Made by a program: the position numbers and the translations under genes
Origin: Bog-473 sp963828505
Lineage (GTDB): Bacteria; Actinomycetota; Acidimicrobiia; Acidimicrobiales; RAAP-2
Reading direction: 5' to 3'
DNA: 64,000 nt
NCBI GenBank assembly: GCA_963828505.1
Contig: CAWHFM010000020.1
Span: 5,563-69,562, forward strand
The notes under the pieces: model-generated
What the model was told of the DNA's origin: nothing
Seen by the model: the letters and a program-made list of their open reading frames with translations, nothing else
Databases searched by the model: none
Part shown: one piece after another, positions 38,938 to 46,676 of the stretch
Layout: the number at the start of each line of letters is the position of its first letter
Numbering within the stretch: position 1 is the first letter of the stretch

Positions 38938-38975
38938 GTTTCCACTTGGTCACGCCCGTGTTTCGGGCACGTTAA
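38938..38975 (-). promoter_or_regulatory. GlnR-type nitrogen-control box upstream of amt-glnK
   Basis: Reading the minus strand: TTAAC (38975-38971), six bases, GAAAC (38964-38960), six bases, GTGAC (38953-38949), six bases, GAAAC (38942-38938). This is the actinobacterial GlnR box gTnAC-n6-GaAAC-n6-GTnAC-n6-GaAAC with only the first base off. It lies 128 bases before the amt start, a sensible activator position. No glnR gene is in the window. The rest of the 38811-39074 gap holds the amt leader. Confidence 0.8.
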
Positions 38976-39074
38976 TCCACTTTCGGCCTCCTCCACCGAC
39001 CGCGGGCGGGACTCAGAGGCGCTGGAGAGCGGCGGGAATGCGCTGCCGTCCACGGCTACCATTTCCCGTTCGCG

Positions 39075-39680
39075 ATGACAGACGCCCATGCATCATCGTC
39101 ACCCGGCGCCGGGTCCGATCACCTGCGCGCACGGCCGACTTCGCCGAGTTACGACACCAATGGCCGAGTGGGAACTCTGCGCGGCGCCACCGTGCAGTTC
39201 GACTCCGGACGCCTCGTCAAGGTCGTGCTCGGGGTCGTTCTCAGCACCCTTGCGGTGCTCGCCGTGCTGTTCTTCTTCGCCGGGATCCACTCCAACGACC
39301 AGATCGATCGCCTCCATTCCCAGGGGGAGAGGGTGACCGTCTCGGTGACGGGCTGTCTCGGGCTCCTCGGCGGGAGCGGGAGCAACGCCGCCGGCTACTC
39401 GTGCCGCGGCAGCTACATGCTCGGCGGCCGCTCGCACGAGGAGGCCCTTCCGGGGTCGACCTTCTACCGGCCTGGCACCAGAATTCCAGCTCTGGCTGTC
39501 CCCGGCGATCCGGCGCTGGTCTCACCACTCGCCGTGGTGGACAGGCAGCAGTCCTCTGCGAGCGTGTTCATCCTCCCCGGCGTCCTGGCGGCCGTCTTCC
39601 TCGCGGTGGTCGCTCTGATCGTGTGGCGCTACCGAGCCACACGGGGAGCCGGCGCTCCTCGGGGCCACGACCCGCGCTGA
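39075..39680 (+). CDS. Membrane protein of unknown function, two helices
   Basis: 201 residues. A disordered N-terminus (1-45), one membrane helix at about 47-70 (VLGVVLSTLAVLAVLFFFAG), an extracytoplasmic domain of about 90 residues with two cysteines (GCLGLLG and SCRGSYM) and a second helix near 165-187, then a basic tail. The layout resembles DUF3592 proteins (two helices flanking a beta-rich domain), but this is only a resemblance. A GTG in frame at about 39170 is an alternative start. Divergent from amt-glnK; convergent with the next membrane protein. Confidence 0.65.
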   Translation: MTDAHASSSPGAGSDHLRARPTSPSYDTNGRVGTLRGATVQFDSGRLVKVVLGVVLSTLAVLAVLFFFAGIHSNDQIDRLHSQGERVTVSVTGCLGLLGGSGSNAAGYSCRGSYMLGGRSHEEALPGSTFYRPGTRIPALAVPGDPALVSPLAVVDRQQSSASVFILPGVLAAVFLAVVALIVWRYRATRGAGAPRGHDPR

Positions 39681-39706
39681 ACCGCATCCGGGTCAGCCGG
39701 AGCGTT

Positions 39707-39738
39707 CCGTCGGTTGACGGAGGCCGGTCGTCGACCGG
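39707..39738. terminator. Two adjacent hairpins between convergent genes
   Basis: CCGTC-ggtt-GACGG (39707-39720) and CCGGTC-gtc-GACCGG (39724-39738), both perfect, in the 65-base gap between two convergent genes. Likely a bidirectional terminator. Confidence 0.55.
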
Positions 39739-39745
39739 GATCCGG

Positions 39746-40342
39746 TTACGTCGGGGGCGTGTAGCGCTTGTTCGCCCGGGGACGCGATCCTCCGGACGGT
39801 GAGACGCTGCGGCGGGCAACGCCCACGTCGGCGTCACTTCGCTTGAGCTCTTGTTGCAGCCGGTACGACCGGACCATGTACCACGCACCCACCAGGATGA
39901 AGGGCGCCGCGAATCCCACGTACGTGTAGTGCAGCTGGAAGACCGCCAGGCCGAACAAGGCGATGGTGATCCCCTGAAACAGGCGCTTGCGCAGCAGCGA
40001 TGCCACCAGGATCAGGGCGGCCAGCCCGAAGAGAAGGTAGGTCAGCTCCTCGTACACGTGGACGCTCTGATGAAGCGTCCGGGCGTGGTTGATCGACGCC
40101 GTGCTGATGGTGAGACCGACGATGGCGGCGACGGGTGCGACCACGAGTCCGATGGTCCGCTCCTTGTCGTTGGAGCTCCGCAGGTCCTCCTGAATCTCCT
40201 CGACAGGGCGAGCAGGCTGGACCTTCTTCCGCGTACCCGGGTCGTCGTCCGGCTCGACCATGGAGTACTTGACCCGCTCCCAGAGGGACAATCGGGGTAC
40301 AGGCTGATCCCCGGAACCGGACGCTTCTACGTTCGTGGGCAC
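39746..40342 (-). CDS. Predicted membrane protein of unknown function
   Basis: 198 residues. A soluble N-terminus (1-60, acidic and charged, DDDPGTRKK), then about four hydrophobic segments (VVAPVAAIVGLTIST, LTYLLFGLAALILVAS, GITIALFGLAVFQL, FAAPFILVGAWYMV) and a basic C-terminal tail rich in Arg/Ser/Pro. No family recognised. Starts ATG at 40342, divergent from the second glnK; the 143 bases between them contain a GlnR-like site, so nitrogen control of this gene is possible but unproven. Confidence 0.65.
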   Translation of the reverse strand: MPTNVEASGSGDQPVPRLSLWERVKYSMVEPDDDPGTRKKVQPARPVEEIQEDLRSSNDKERTIGLVVAPVAAIVGLTISTASINHARTLHQSVHVYEELTYLLFGLAALILVASLLRKRLFQGITIALFGLAVFQLHYTYVGFAAPFILVGAWYMVRSYRLQQELKRSDADVGVARRSVSPSGGSRPRANKRYTPPT

Positions 40343-40364
40343 TGCAGAAGGGTACCGCCCGACC

Positions 40365-40402
40365 GAAAGCCCAATATTTCGGGCATATTACGGCGGTGTT
40401 AA
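40365..40402 (-). promoter_or_regulatory. Weaker GlnR-like box upstream of second glnK
   Basis: Minus-strand reading gives TTAAC-n6-GTAAT-n6-GAAAT-n6-CTTTC with exact 11-base phasing (40402-40398, 40391-40387, 40380-40376, 40369-40365). The middle pair matches gTnAC-n6-GaAAC at 8 of 10 positions; the outer elements are poorer. The same phasing and neighbour type as the amt box make a true site plausible. Confidence 0.5.
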
Positions 40403-40485
40403 TAACCCGCGGACGGCATCCGAAGCCGGTAACTAGGGTGCTCCATGGGGCAACGGGGCCCCGCTCGACCCTAGGGGACGGACAG

Positions 40486-40824
40486 GTGAAGCTGGTCGTG
40501 GCTGTCGTCAAGCCGTTCAAGCTCGATGATGTGAAGAACGTCCTGAAGAACATGGGTGTCCAGGGCATGACGATCACCGAGGCCCAGGGCTTCGGCCGCC
40601 AGCGCGGCCACACGGAGAACTACCGCGGTGCCGAGTACCGGGTCGACTTCGTGCCGAAGATCCGGGTCGAGGTGCTCGTCGACGACGACCAGGCGGAGCA
40701 CGTGGTGGACGCCATCGTCTCCTCGGCCACGACCGGCAAAATCGGCGATGGCAAGGTCTGGGTGGTGCCGGCCGAGACCGTCGTCCGGGTGCGCACGGGC
40801 GAGCGCGGCGCCGACGCCGTCTGA
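40486..40824 (+). CDS. glnK: Nitrogen regulatory protein P-II, second copy
   Basis: 112 residues beginning (GTG) VKLVVAVVKPFKLDDVKNVL, with T-loop Tyr51 in TENYRGAEY and the C-terminal GKIGDGKVWVVPAE. Differs from the amt-linked copy mainly at scattered surface positions and at residue 45 in the T-loop (Asn for Val). GTG at 40486 follows GGGGACGGA. It is not next to a transporter, glutamine synthetase or adenylyltransferase gene, so its partner is unknown; it may regulate glutamine synthetase modification as GlnB-type copies do. Confidence 0.94.
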   Translation: MKLVVAVVKPFKLDDVKNVLKNMGVQGMTITEAQGFGRQRGHTENYRGAEYRVDFVPKIRVEVLVDDDQAEHVVDAIVSSATTGKIGDGKVWVVPAETVVRVRTGERGADAV

Positions 40825-40885
40825 TCCACGTCCTCCCGGCGCAGGTCAGCGCCCGGAACGCCGGTGAGGGCTACTCTTTTCCGCC

Positions 40886-41308
40886 ATGGCCCACGGCGAA
40901 CTCGATCTGTCCAAGATCTGGCTGTTCTCGACATCTTCGAACAGGGACCTGCGCACTATCCGCCGGACCCTCGAAGAGGTGACGGTGCCAGCCGGACGGG
41001 TCCTCTGTGAGCAGGGGACCATCGGCCGCGAATTCTTCATCATCGTGAAGGGTGAGGCGGCGGTCCGCCGCAACAACCGCAAGGTGGCGACGCTCGGTCC
41101 GGGCCAGTACTTCGGCGAGCTGGCCCTGTTGGATCGGCGCCCCCGCTCGGCCACGGTCACCTCCGAGACCGAGATGGACCTGCTCGTGCTCGGCCAGCGT
41201 CAATTCAACGGAGTGCTCGACGCGGTGCCCGCGCTCTCGCGCAAGATGCTCGCCGCCATGGCCACTCGCTTGCGGGAAGCAGACGAGAGGGCCATCGCGA
41301 ACATCTGA
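40886..41308 (+). CDS. Cyclic-nucleotide-binding domain protein
   Basis: 140 residues, a single cNMP-binding beta-barrel with no DNA-binding domain. Seen: VPAGRVLCEQGTIGREFFII, VKGEAAVRRNN, and the phosphate-binding cassette GQYFGELALLDRRPRSATV, where Gly-Glu-(Leu)-Ala-Leu and the Arg that contacts the cyclic phosphate are conserved. Lacking an output domain, it may act as a partner or decoy. TACTCT (40872-40877) is 8 bases before the ATG and could be the -10 of a leaderless mRNA. It follows glnK by 61 bases. Confidence 0.87.
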   Translation: MAHGELDLSKIWLFSTSSNRDLRTIRRTLEEVTVPAGRVLCEQGTIGREFFIIVKGEAAVRRNNRKVATLGPGQYFGELALLDRRPRSATVTSETEMDLLVLGQRQFNGVLDAVPALSRKMLAAMATRLREADERAIANI

Positions 41309-41328
41309 TCCCCCCGTCCCGACCCCGA

Positions 41329-41347
41329 CCCCGACCCGACGTCGGGG
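41329..41347 (+). terminator. Hairpin after the cyclic-nucleotide-binding gene
   Basis: Seven-base stem CCCCGAC / GTCGGGG with a five-base loop, 20 bases after the stop codon. It lies within short GACCCC direct repeats. No T tract. Confidence 0.45.
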
Positions 41348-41430
41348 GAGGGTGGTGCATCCGCGCCCGGACCCGGGTGCGCTGACAGACTGCAGGGGTC
41401 CTCTCCTCGCCCGGACACGGAGGTCTGCAG

Positions 41431-42165
41431 ATGTTCGATGTCAGAAAACTCCTGGCGGAATTCATCGGTACGGCAATCCTGGTCGTCGTCGCCGTCGGCG
41501 TCGCCACCGAATCGTTCGGGTTCAGGCTCCACGGGCTCAGCTACTCGGCCGGAGTCGTCGCAACCGCGCTCGCCTTCGGTCTCGTGCTCGTGGCGCTGGT
41601 CTACGCCATTGGGCCCATCTCGGGCTGCCACGTCAATCCCGCGGTGACGCTGGGATTCATCTCCGCTGGACGCATGAAGATACAGGAGGGCGTGGGCTAT
41701 CTCATCGCCCAGTTCGCGGGCGGCATCGTGGGGGCGTATCTCCTTTACTGGATGTTCAGCACGTCAGCGCTCTACCGCAAGAGCGTGCAGGGCCTCGGCA
41801 CCGACGGGTACGGGGCGCAGTCGCATCTTTTCGTGAGCGAGGGCGGCGCGTTCCTGATCGAGGTCGTGCTGACCACTATCTTCGTGCTCGTCGTCCTGTT
41901 CGCCACCCACAAGGCGGCGATCCAGGGCGCAGCCGGCGTCGCCATCGGCTTCGCCCTCGTGATGGTGCATCTCATCGGCATCCCGCTCACGGGGACCTCG
42001 GTCAACCCGGCCCGGAGCCTCGGGCCGGCCCTGGTCGTCGGCGGGACCGCCTTGAGCCAGGTGTGGCTCTTCATCGTGGCGCCGCTGGTCGGCGGGATCA
42101 TCGCCGCCGTGATCCACCTCCTCCTCGCCGAGAGGTCGAAGAGCGAGGTCGTCGCCGGCACGTAG
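41431..42165 (+). CDS. aqpZ: Aquaporin Z-like water channel
   Basis: 244-residue MIP-family channel with six membrane helices. Both NPA boxes are present: GCHVNPAVTLG and TGTSVNPARSLGPAL. The selectivity-filter Arg after the second NPA is present and the residue before it (Ser-Val) fits a water channel rather than a glycerol facilitator, which would have Asp after the second NPA. The loop after helix 3 is somewhat extended (SALYRKSVQG). GGAGG precedes the ATG. Stands alone between the cNMP protein and the PPOX gene. Confidence 0.92.
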   Translation: MFDVRKLLAEFIGTAILVVVAVGVATESFGFRLHGLSYSAGVVATALAFGLVLVALVYAIGPISGCHVNPAVTLGFISAGRMKIQEGVGYLIAQFAGGIVGAYLLYWMFSTSALYRKSVQGLGTDGYGAQSHLFVSEGGAFLIEVVLTTIFVLVVLFATHKAAIQGAAGVAIGFALVMVHLIGIPLTGTSVNPARSLGPALVVGGTALSQVWLFIVAPLVGGIIAAVIHLLLAERSKSEVVAGT

Positions 42166-42192
42166 ATCAGGCGGGACGGCTACGGTCGATCC

Positions 42193-42621
42193 ATGGATCT
42201 GACCGACGCCCTCCGATTCGTACAAGCTCACCACCAGGGGGTGTTGGCCACCATCCGCTCCAACGGGCGACCCCAGCTCTCCAACATCATGTACGTCCCC
42301 GCCGAGGAGGACACGGTCCGGATCTCCATCACGGCCGACCGCGCCAAGACCGCCAACCTGCGCCGCGACCGGCGGGCGTCGCTGTACGTGGTGGGAGACA
42401 CCTTCTGGCAGTACGTGGTGGTGGAAGCGGCCGCCGAGCTGTCGCCCGTGGCCGCCGACCCGCACGACGCCACCGTCGACCTCTTGGTCGAGTACTACCG
42501 GGCGGGTTCCGGCGAGCACCCGGACTGGGACGAGTACCGCGCCGCGATGGTGTCGAACGGCCGACTCGTGCTGACGTTGCGGCCCGAACGCGCCTACGGC
42601 ATGGTCGTCCCCGCCTCCTGA
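42193..42621 (+). CDS. PPOX-class F420-dependent oxidoreductase
   Basis: 142-residue split-barrel flavin/deazaflavin-binding protein of the pyridoxamine-phosphate-oxidase-like class (Rv1155 type). Seen: HHQGVLATIRSNGRPQLSNI, ISITADRAKTANLRRD and SLYVVGDTFWQYVVVEAAAEL. Such proteins in actinobacteria usually bind F420 and reduce small unsaturated compounds or biliverdin; the substrate is unknown. TACGGT at 42181-42186 lies 6 bases before the ATG, again suggesting a leaderless start. Convergent with the Fe-S protein gene. Confidence 0.87.
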   Translation: MDLTDALRFVQAHHQGVLATIRSNGRPQLSNIMYVPAEEDTVRISITADRAKTANLRRDRRASLYVVGDTFWQYVVVEAAAELSPVAADPHDATVDLLVEYYRAGSGEHPDWDEYRAAMVSNGRLVLTLRPERAYGMVVPAS

Positions 42622-42645
42622 CCGCCCCGATCGGACGGGTCCGGC

Positions 42646-44670
42646 TCAGCCGAGCGACTCCTCCACGAGCTGGGAGAGATCGAGCACCCGCACCTCGTCC
42701 TCCTTGGCGTGGGCGCGCACGGCGTCGTCCAACATGATCATGCAGTACGGGCAGGCGGTGGAGACGACGTCGGCTCCCGTGCCGAGCGCCTCCTCCGTCC
42801 GCTCCATGTTGACCCGCTTGCCGATGTTCTCCTCGAGCCACATCCGCGCGCCGCCCGCCCCACAACAGAAACCGCGCTCCTTGCAGCGTCGCATCTCGAC
42901 CTGCTTGGCGCCGGGGATGGCGCTCAACACCGTCCTGGGCTCGTTGATGACCCGGTTGTGACGGCCGAGGTAGCAGGGGTCGTGATAGGTGACGGTTCCG
43001 GAGTAACCCGAGCCCGGGACGAGCTTGCCCGTCGTGACGAGGTGCTCCAGCAACTGAGCGTGGTGGATGACCTCGTAATTGCCGCCGAGCGACGGGTACT
43101 CGTTCTTGATGGTGTTGAAGCAGTGCGGGCAGCTGGCGATGATCTTCTTGGCGCCAACCTCATCGAGCGTGGCGATGTTGAGCTTGCTCTGCTCCTGGTA
43201 GAGGTACTCGTTGCCGAGACGGCGGACCGGATCCCCCGTGCAGGACTCCTTGGGGCCGAGGATGCCGAAGGTGACACCGGCCCGGTGCAGCATGCGGGCG
43301 GTGGCCTGGACGCCCTTACGGGCGCGCTCGTCCAGCGCTCCGGCACATCCGACCCAGTACAGGTACTCGATGTCGTCGGGAATGGTCCCGGTGATCATGG
43401 GCACCTCGAAGTCCAGGCTCTGCGTCCACTCGGCTCGCTTGCCCTGGCCCAGGCCCCAGGGGTCGCCCTGGTTCTCCACGTTGCGGAGCATGAGCCCGGC
43501 CTCGGACGGGAACTCGGACTCCATCAGCACCTGGTACCGGCGCATGTCGACGATGGCGTCGATGTGCTCGATGTCGACGGGACACTCGTTCACACACGCG
43601 CCACAGGTGGTGCACGCCCAGAGGACGTCGGGGTCGATGACGTTGGGGACGAGCATCTCCTGTTCGCCCTCGCCCGAGAGGAGCGGGCCGGCCGCGGCGA
43701 ACATGTTGTCCCGCAGGTTCATGATGAGGAGCTTGGGTGACAAGGGCTTGTCGGTGGTCCAGGCCGGGCAGACCGATTGGCAGCGTCCGCACTCGGTGCA
43801 GGTGGCGAAGTCCAGCATCTGCTTCCAACTGAAGTGCCCGATCTGGCCGACGCCGAACACCGTGTCCTCGTCGACGTTCTCCATGTCCATGTCCGGGGTG
43901 GTGCCGAGGGCCCCCAGGGCCCGCGGGCGGCGGGAGAAGGCGACGTTGATCGGCGCAATGAAGATATGGAGGTGCTTCGAGTAGGCGATGAAAACGATGA
44001 AGCCCGAGATGACGGCGATGTTGAGGATCAGGAAGACCGTGGCCAGCACGGCGTTCGTGCCCGCTCCGAGAGGAGCCAGGACTTTGGCCACGCCGTGTGA
44101 GGCGAACGTGCTCCAGCCGCTGTAGGGGAACTGGGTCGGGACGGTGTTGATCTGGGCGCCGCGGTAGAGGAGCAGCGTGATCATCACACCGGCGATCATG
44201 AGGAGGACGAGCCAGGCCGCGCCCGTGTGCGATCCGTAGAAGCGCGACTTACGTTCGAGGCGCTGGGGTGCGTTCTGGAGGCGGATGACCGAGAAGACGA
44301 CCAGGGCCACCAACACGGCAACGGTGAAGAAGTCCTCAATGAAGCCGACCCAGCCCCAGGTGCCGATGCCCGGAATGTGGAAGTACTTGTCGAAGAGGTC
44401 CCCGTAGGCCTCGATGATGGTCAGCAGGAGGATGGTGAAGCCCCACATGGTGAAGAAGTGCGCCAGGCCGGGCACCGTCCACTGAAGGAGCTTGCGCTGG
44501 CCGGCCACCTCGGTGACCTCCGCCTCGGCCTTGGGCCGGATGCTGCCCCGCGTGCGCGAGGGGTCGGGCTTGCCCGAGCCGATGAGCCGGGACAGCCAGT
44601 GGAACCGCACGGCGGCAGTGCCGAAGCCGACCAGCGTGACGCCAATGCCCAGAATGATCCTGACCGGCAC
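42646..44670 (-). CDS. Membrane-bound iron-sulfur oxidoreductase, EtfD/HdrD-like
   Basis: 674 residues. N-terminal half: about six membrane helices in the nitrate-reductase-gamma-like domain that can bind haem and quinone. Middle: two 4Fe-4S motifs, CTECGRCQSVCP and CTTCGACVNECP. C-terminal: two CCG domains with SCPHCFNT, DPCYLGRHN and the CKERGFCCGAGG motif that hold further clusters in heterodisulfide-reductase-like subunits. The layout matches mycobacterial EtfD (Rv0338c), thought to pass electrons from the electron-transfer flavoprotein to menaquinone during fatty-acid oxidation; I infer the same role. GTG at 44670 has GGAG with good spacing; an upstream ATG at 44703 is possible. No etfAB is nearby. 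Confidence 0.85.
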   Translation of the reverse strand: MPVRIILGIGVTLVGFGTAAVRFHWLSRLIGSGKPDPSRTRGSIRPKAEAEVTEVAGQRKLLQWTVPGLAHFFTMWGFTILLLTIIEAYGDLFDKYFHIPGIGTWGWVGFIEDFFTVAVLVALVVFSVIRLQNAPQRLERKSRFYGSHTGAAWLVLLMIAGVMITLLLYRGAQINTVPTQFPYSGWSTFASHGVAKVLAPLGAGTNAVLATVFLILNIAVISGFIVFIAYSKHLHIFIAPINVAFSRRPRALGALGTTPDMDMENVDEDTVFGVGQIGHFSWKQMLDFATCTECGRCQSVCPAWTTDKPLSPKLLIMNLRDNMFAAAGPLLSGEGEQEMLVPNVIDPDVLWACTTCGACVNECPVDIEHIDAIVDMRRYQVLMESEFPSEAGLMLRNVENQGDPWGLGQGKRAEWTQSLDFEVPMITGTIPDDIEYLYWVGCAGALDERARKGVQATARMLHRAGVTFGILGPKESCTGDPVRRLGNEYLYQEQSKLNIATLDEVGAKKIIASCPHCFNTIKNEYPSLGGNYEVIHHAQLLEHLVTTGKLVPGSGYSGTVTYHDPCYLGRHNRVINEPRTVLSAIPGAKQVEMRRCKERGFCCGAGGARMWLEENIGKRVNMERTEEALGTGADVVSTACPYCMIMLDDAVRAHAKEDEVRVLDLSQLVEESLG

Positions 44671-44771
44671 GAATGCTCCTCGCCTCGGATACGTGGGTGG
44701 CATCAGGCTGCGATCGCCACCTCTGACCTACTGATTTACAGGCGGAGGAGAGGATAGTGTGGCCAGCGCCC

Positions 44772-44842
44772 GCGGGCGTAGTTCAGAGGCAGAACATCAG
44801 CTTCCCAAGCTGAGAACGCGGGTTCGATTCCCGTCGCCCGCT
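44772..44842 (+). tRNA. tRNA-Gly(CCC)
   Basis: 71-base cloverleaf: acceptor GCGGGCG / CGCCCGC, D stem GTTC/GAAC, anticodon stem TCAGC/GCTGA with loop TTCCCAA (anticodon CCC at 44804-44806, reads GGG), T stem GCGGG/CCCGT with loop TTCGATT, discriminator T. CCA is not encoded. A -10-like TAGTGT lies at 44755-44760. It marks the border between the conserved block and the accessory region. Confidence 0.95.
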
Positions 44843-45244
44843 CTCCTCCATCACCCCAGGTCAACCGATCTAACCGGGACCGCCACTCTGCACCGAGACC
44901 GGGCCGAAATGACCGTCGTGCAACAGCGTGCAACAGCGAAGGCCGCCTCCTCAGGCAAGAAAGCTGAGAACGCACCGCGCTGCATGCGGCACAGGCAAGC
45001 CGGGCTGGCCGCAGCGTCGTTTCGGCTCAAATCGGCGCGGCAGGAAACGAGTCGACCGCGGGGATCTGAACGCCACAGGACCCCCCCAGGAGCGCGAGCC
45101 GAAGCTCTGGTCACCATGCCAGTCGGGGGGCCTCTGGCATCAAGACCGCAAGTCCCGCTCTGCGGTAGCGCACCGACGGGCAGGCGCGTCCTCTTGGAGA
45201 GGACGACGGGCGGTGGCGGTGCTGACGTTCGCAGTCGTCGAGCC
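44843..45244. other. Non-coding stretch after the tRNA
   Basis: No gene supported. A short direct repeat, GTGCAACAGC twice, starts at 44916. I see no integrase gene and no second copy of the tRNA 3' end in the window. Confidence 0.5.
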
Positions 45245-46055
45245 GTGCGTCGGCGTGCCTTTGTTTTGGTACTCGTCGCCGTCGTCTCGTCCACGAGCAA
45301 CCTCGGCGTCGACGAGTGGCACCCCAACGTCCCTCGTACCCACCGGGCGCCAGCTCCCGAGGGGCGGCAAGAGATCTCACCGACCTGACCTCGACTCCTC
45401 CAAGGACACCCATGTGTGGGTGGCGACCTCCGGCGCCAACACGGTCAGCGAGACCGACGCCGCCACCGGCGCCTTGGTCGCCACCATTGTGGTCGGCACC
45501 TTCCCCGAGGCCGTCTCCTCCGACGGCACCCGCGTCCGGGTGACGAACGCCAACTCCAACACGGTCAGCGAGATCGACGCCGCCACCGGCGTCGTGGTGG
45601 CGACCATCGGGGTCGGGAGCCTCCCAGGGGGCGGCTCCTCCGACGGCACGTACGTCTGGGTGACGAAGGCCAACTCCAACACGGTCAGCGAGATCGCCGG
45701 TCGGGGCCTACAGCGTCCTGGTCGTCGACCCGGAGCTCATCACGGCACTCTGCCAGGGCTGTCTGAGCGTGATCGCCTCTCCGACCCTGACCTCGCTCAT
45801 CCCGTCCAGCCTGGCCCGGGGCCCCAAGAAGGTACCCGTCACGTTGACCGGGACCGGCTTCGCCACCGGGGCCAAGCTCAAAGGCCCGACCGGGTGACCT
45901 TCACCAAGGTGGTCGTGGTCGACGCCACGACCATCACCGCCAAGGCGACCGTCTCGTCCAGCGCCACGCTCGGGACCGCCCTGGCCGTCACCGCGACAGA
46001 CGACGACGCCGCCGGCTACGGCACGGCCACCGCCAAACTCCTCACCATCACATAG
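45245..46055 (+). pseudogene. Broken secreted beta-propeller protein with IPT/TIG-like end
   Basis: Remnant of an exported protein. A GTG at 45245 opens a signal-peptide-like segment (RRRAFVLVLVAVVSS) in one frame; a second frame then carries YVTN-type propeller repeats (HVWVATSGANTVSE, DAATGALVATIVVG); after about 45700 a third frame gives YSVLVVDPELITALCQGC and LTGTGFATGAKL, stops at TGA (45896-45898), and the second frame resumes with VTFTKVVVVDATTITAKATV, an IPT/TIG-like beta domain, to the stop at 46055. At least three frame changes are needed, so it is inactive as read. Only about two and a half propeller blades remain, where six or seven would be expected. Confidence 0.7.
45438..45695 (+). 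repeat. 120-bp tandem coding repeats (40-residue propeller blades)
   Basis: The segment beginning AACACGGTCAGCGAG starts at 45438, 45558 and 45678, exactly 120 bases apart; the third copy breaks off within about 20 bases. High DNA identity between copies implies recent amplification; the break in the third copy suggests blades were lost by recombination. Confidence 0.85.
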
Positions 46056-46676
46056 ACGCCCGCGGAAGCCGAAAGGTCTCTGTGCTCCTCGAGCATCCAG
46101 CGCCAGGCGCCGCGCAGCCTGGGGTGTCGAGCAACGACCCAGCAAGGATCACCGGACCCGACGGATCCCCGGACATCGCGGCCACAGTCGTCTGCTCACC
46201 TCAGCTGACGTTGAGTCTGGGACCACAGTACGGCCGACCATCCCGAACGTGCGTTCCCGTACGTCGTCGTACTTCGTCACCCCCCTTCGACCGGGACGAA
46301 GATCGGCCCTCGAAGTCGACCGTCGCTCTCGATGAAGCGACGCCGATTTGGATGCCAGTTGCGATGGGTACACGACCTGATCGCCCGCCGCACACCTCCA
46401 TAACAAGAGGGACTCTCGCCATTCGTTGAGGATGGCAACCACACACCGGCCGGAACAGCACAGGGGCGCAAAGTGGTCGCTCCCTCCGAGACCGTCCACC
46501 TCTTGACCTCTTCGAAAAGCAGTGACCGAGCAACAAAGAGTGGGACGAATGAAAAAGGACTGGATGACATCACCAAGACGGCGCGAGGCTGGCACAAAGA
46601 TTCTTGGCCCTCCACCCGGTGAACGGCGCGATGTCGAGCGTGCGGAAGGAGCGGCTCAAAGAGGAGGTGTCGCCAA
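46056..46676. other. Stretch without a supported gene
   Basis: Reading frames here lack family similarity, ribosome sites or a consistent codon pattern. The last 16 bases hold the strong ribosome site GAGGAGG (46661-46667) of the next gene. The region is less GC-rich than the first 44 kb. Confidence 0.5.

Noticed and set aside
44736..44975. Minus-strand reading frame across the tRNA (contains GIEPAFSAWEADVLPLNY)
   Set aside because: This is the well-known false translation of the antisense strand of a tRNA-Gly gene; the sense-strand frame there is equally spurious.
45438..45695. Repeat array as a CRISPR or integron
   Set aside because: 120-bp units are in-frame propeller blades with no unique spacers.
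46149..46595. 148-codon minus-strand frame
   Set aside because: No recognisable motif, irregular composition rich in Arg/Ser/Cys, no ribosome site.
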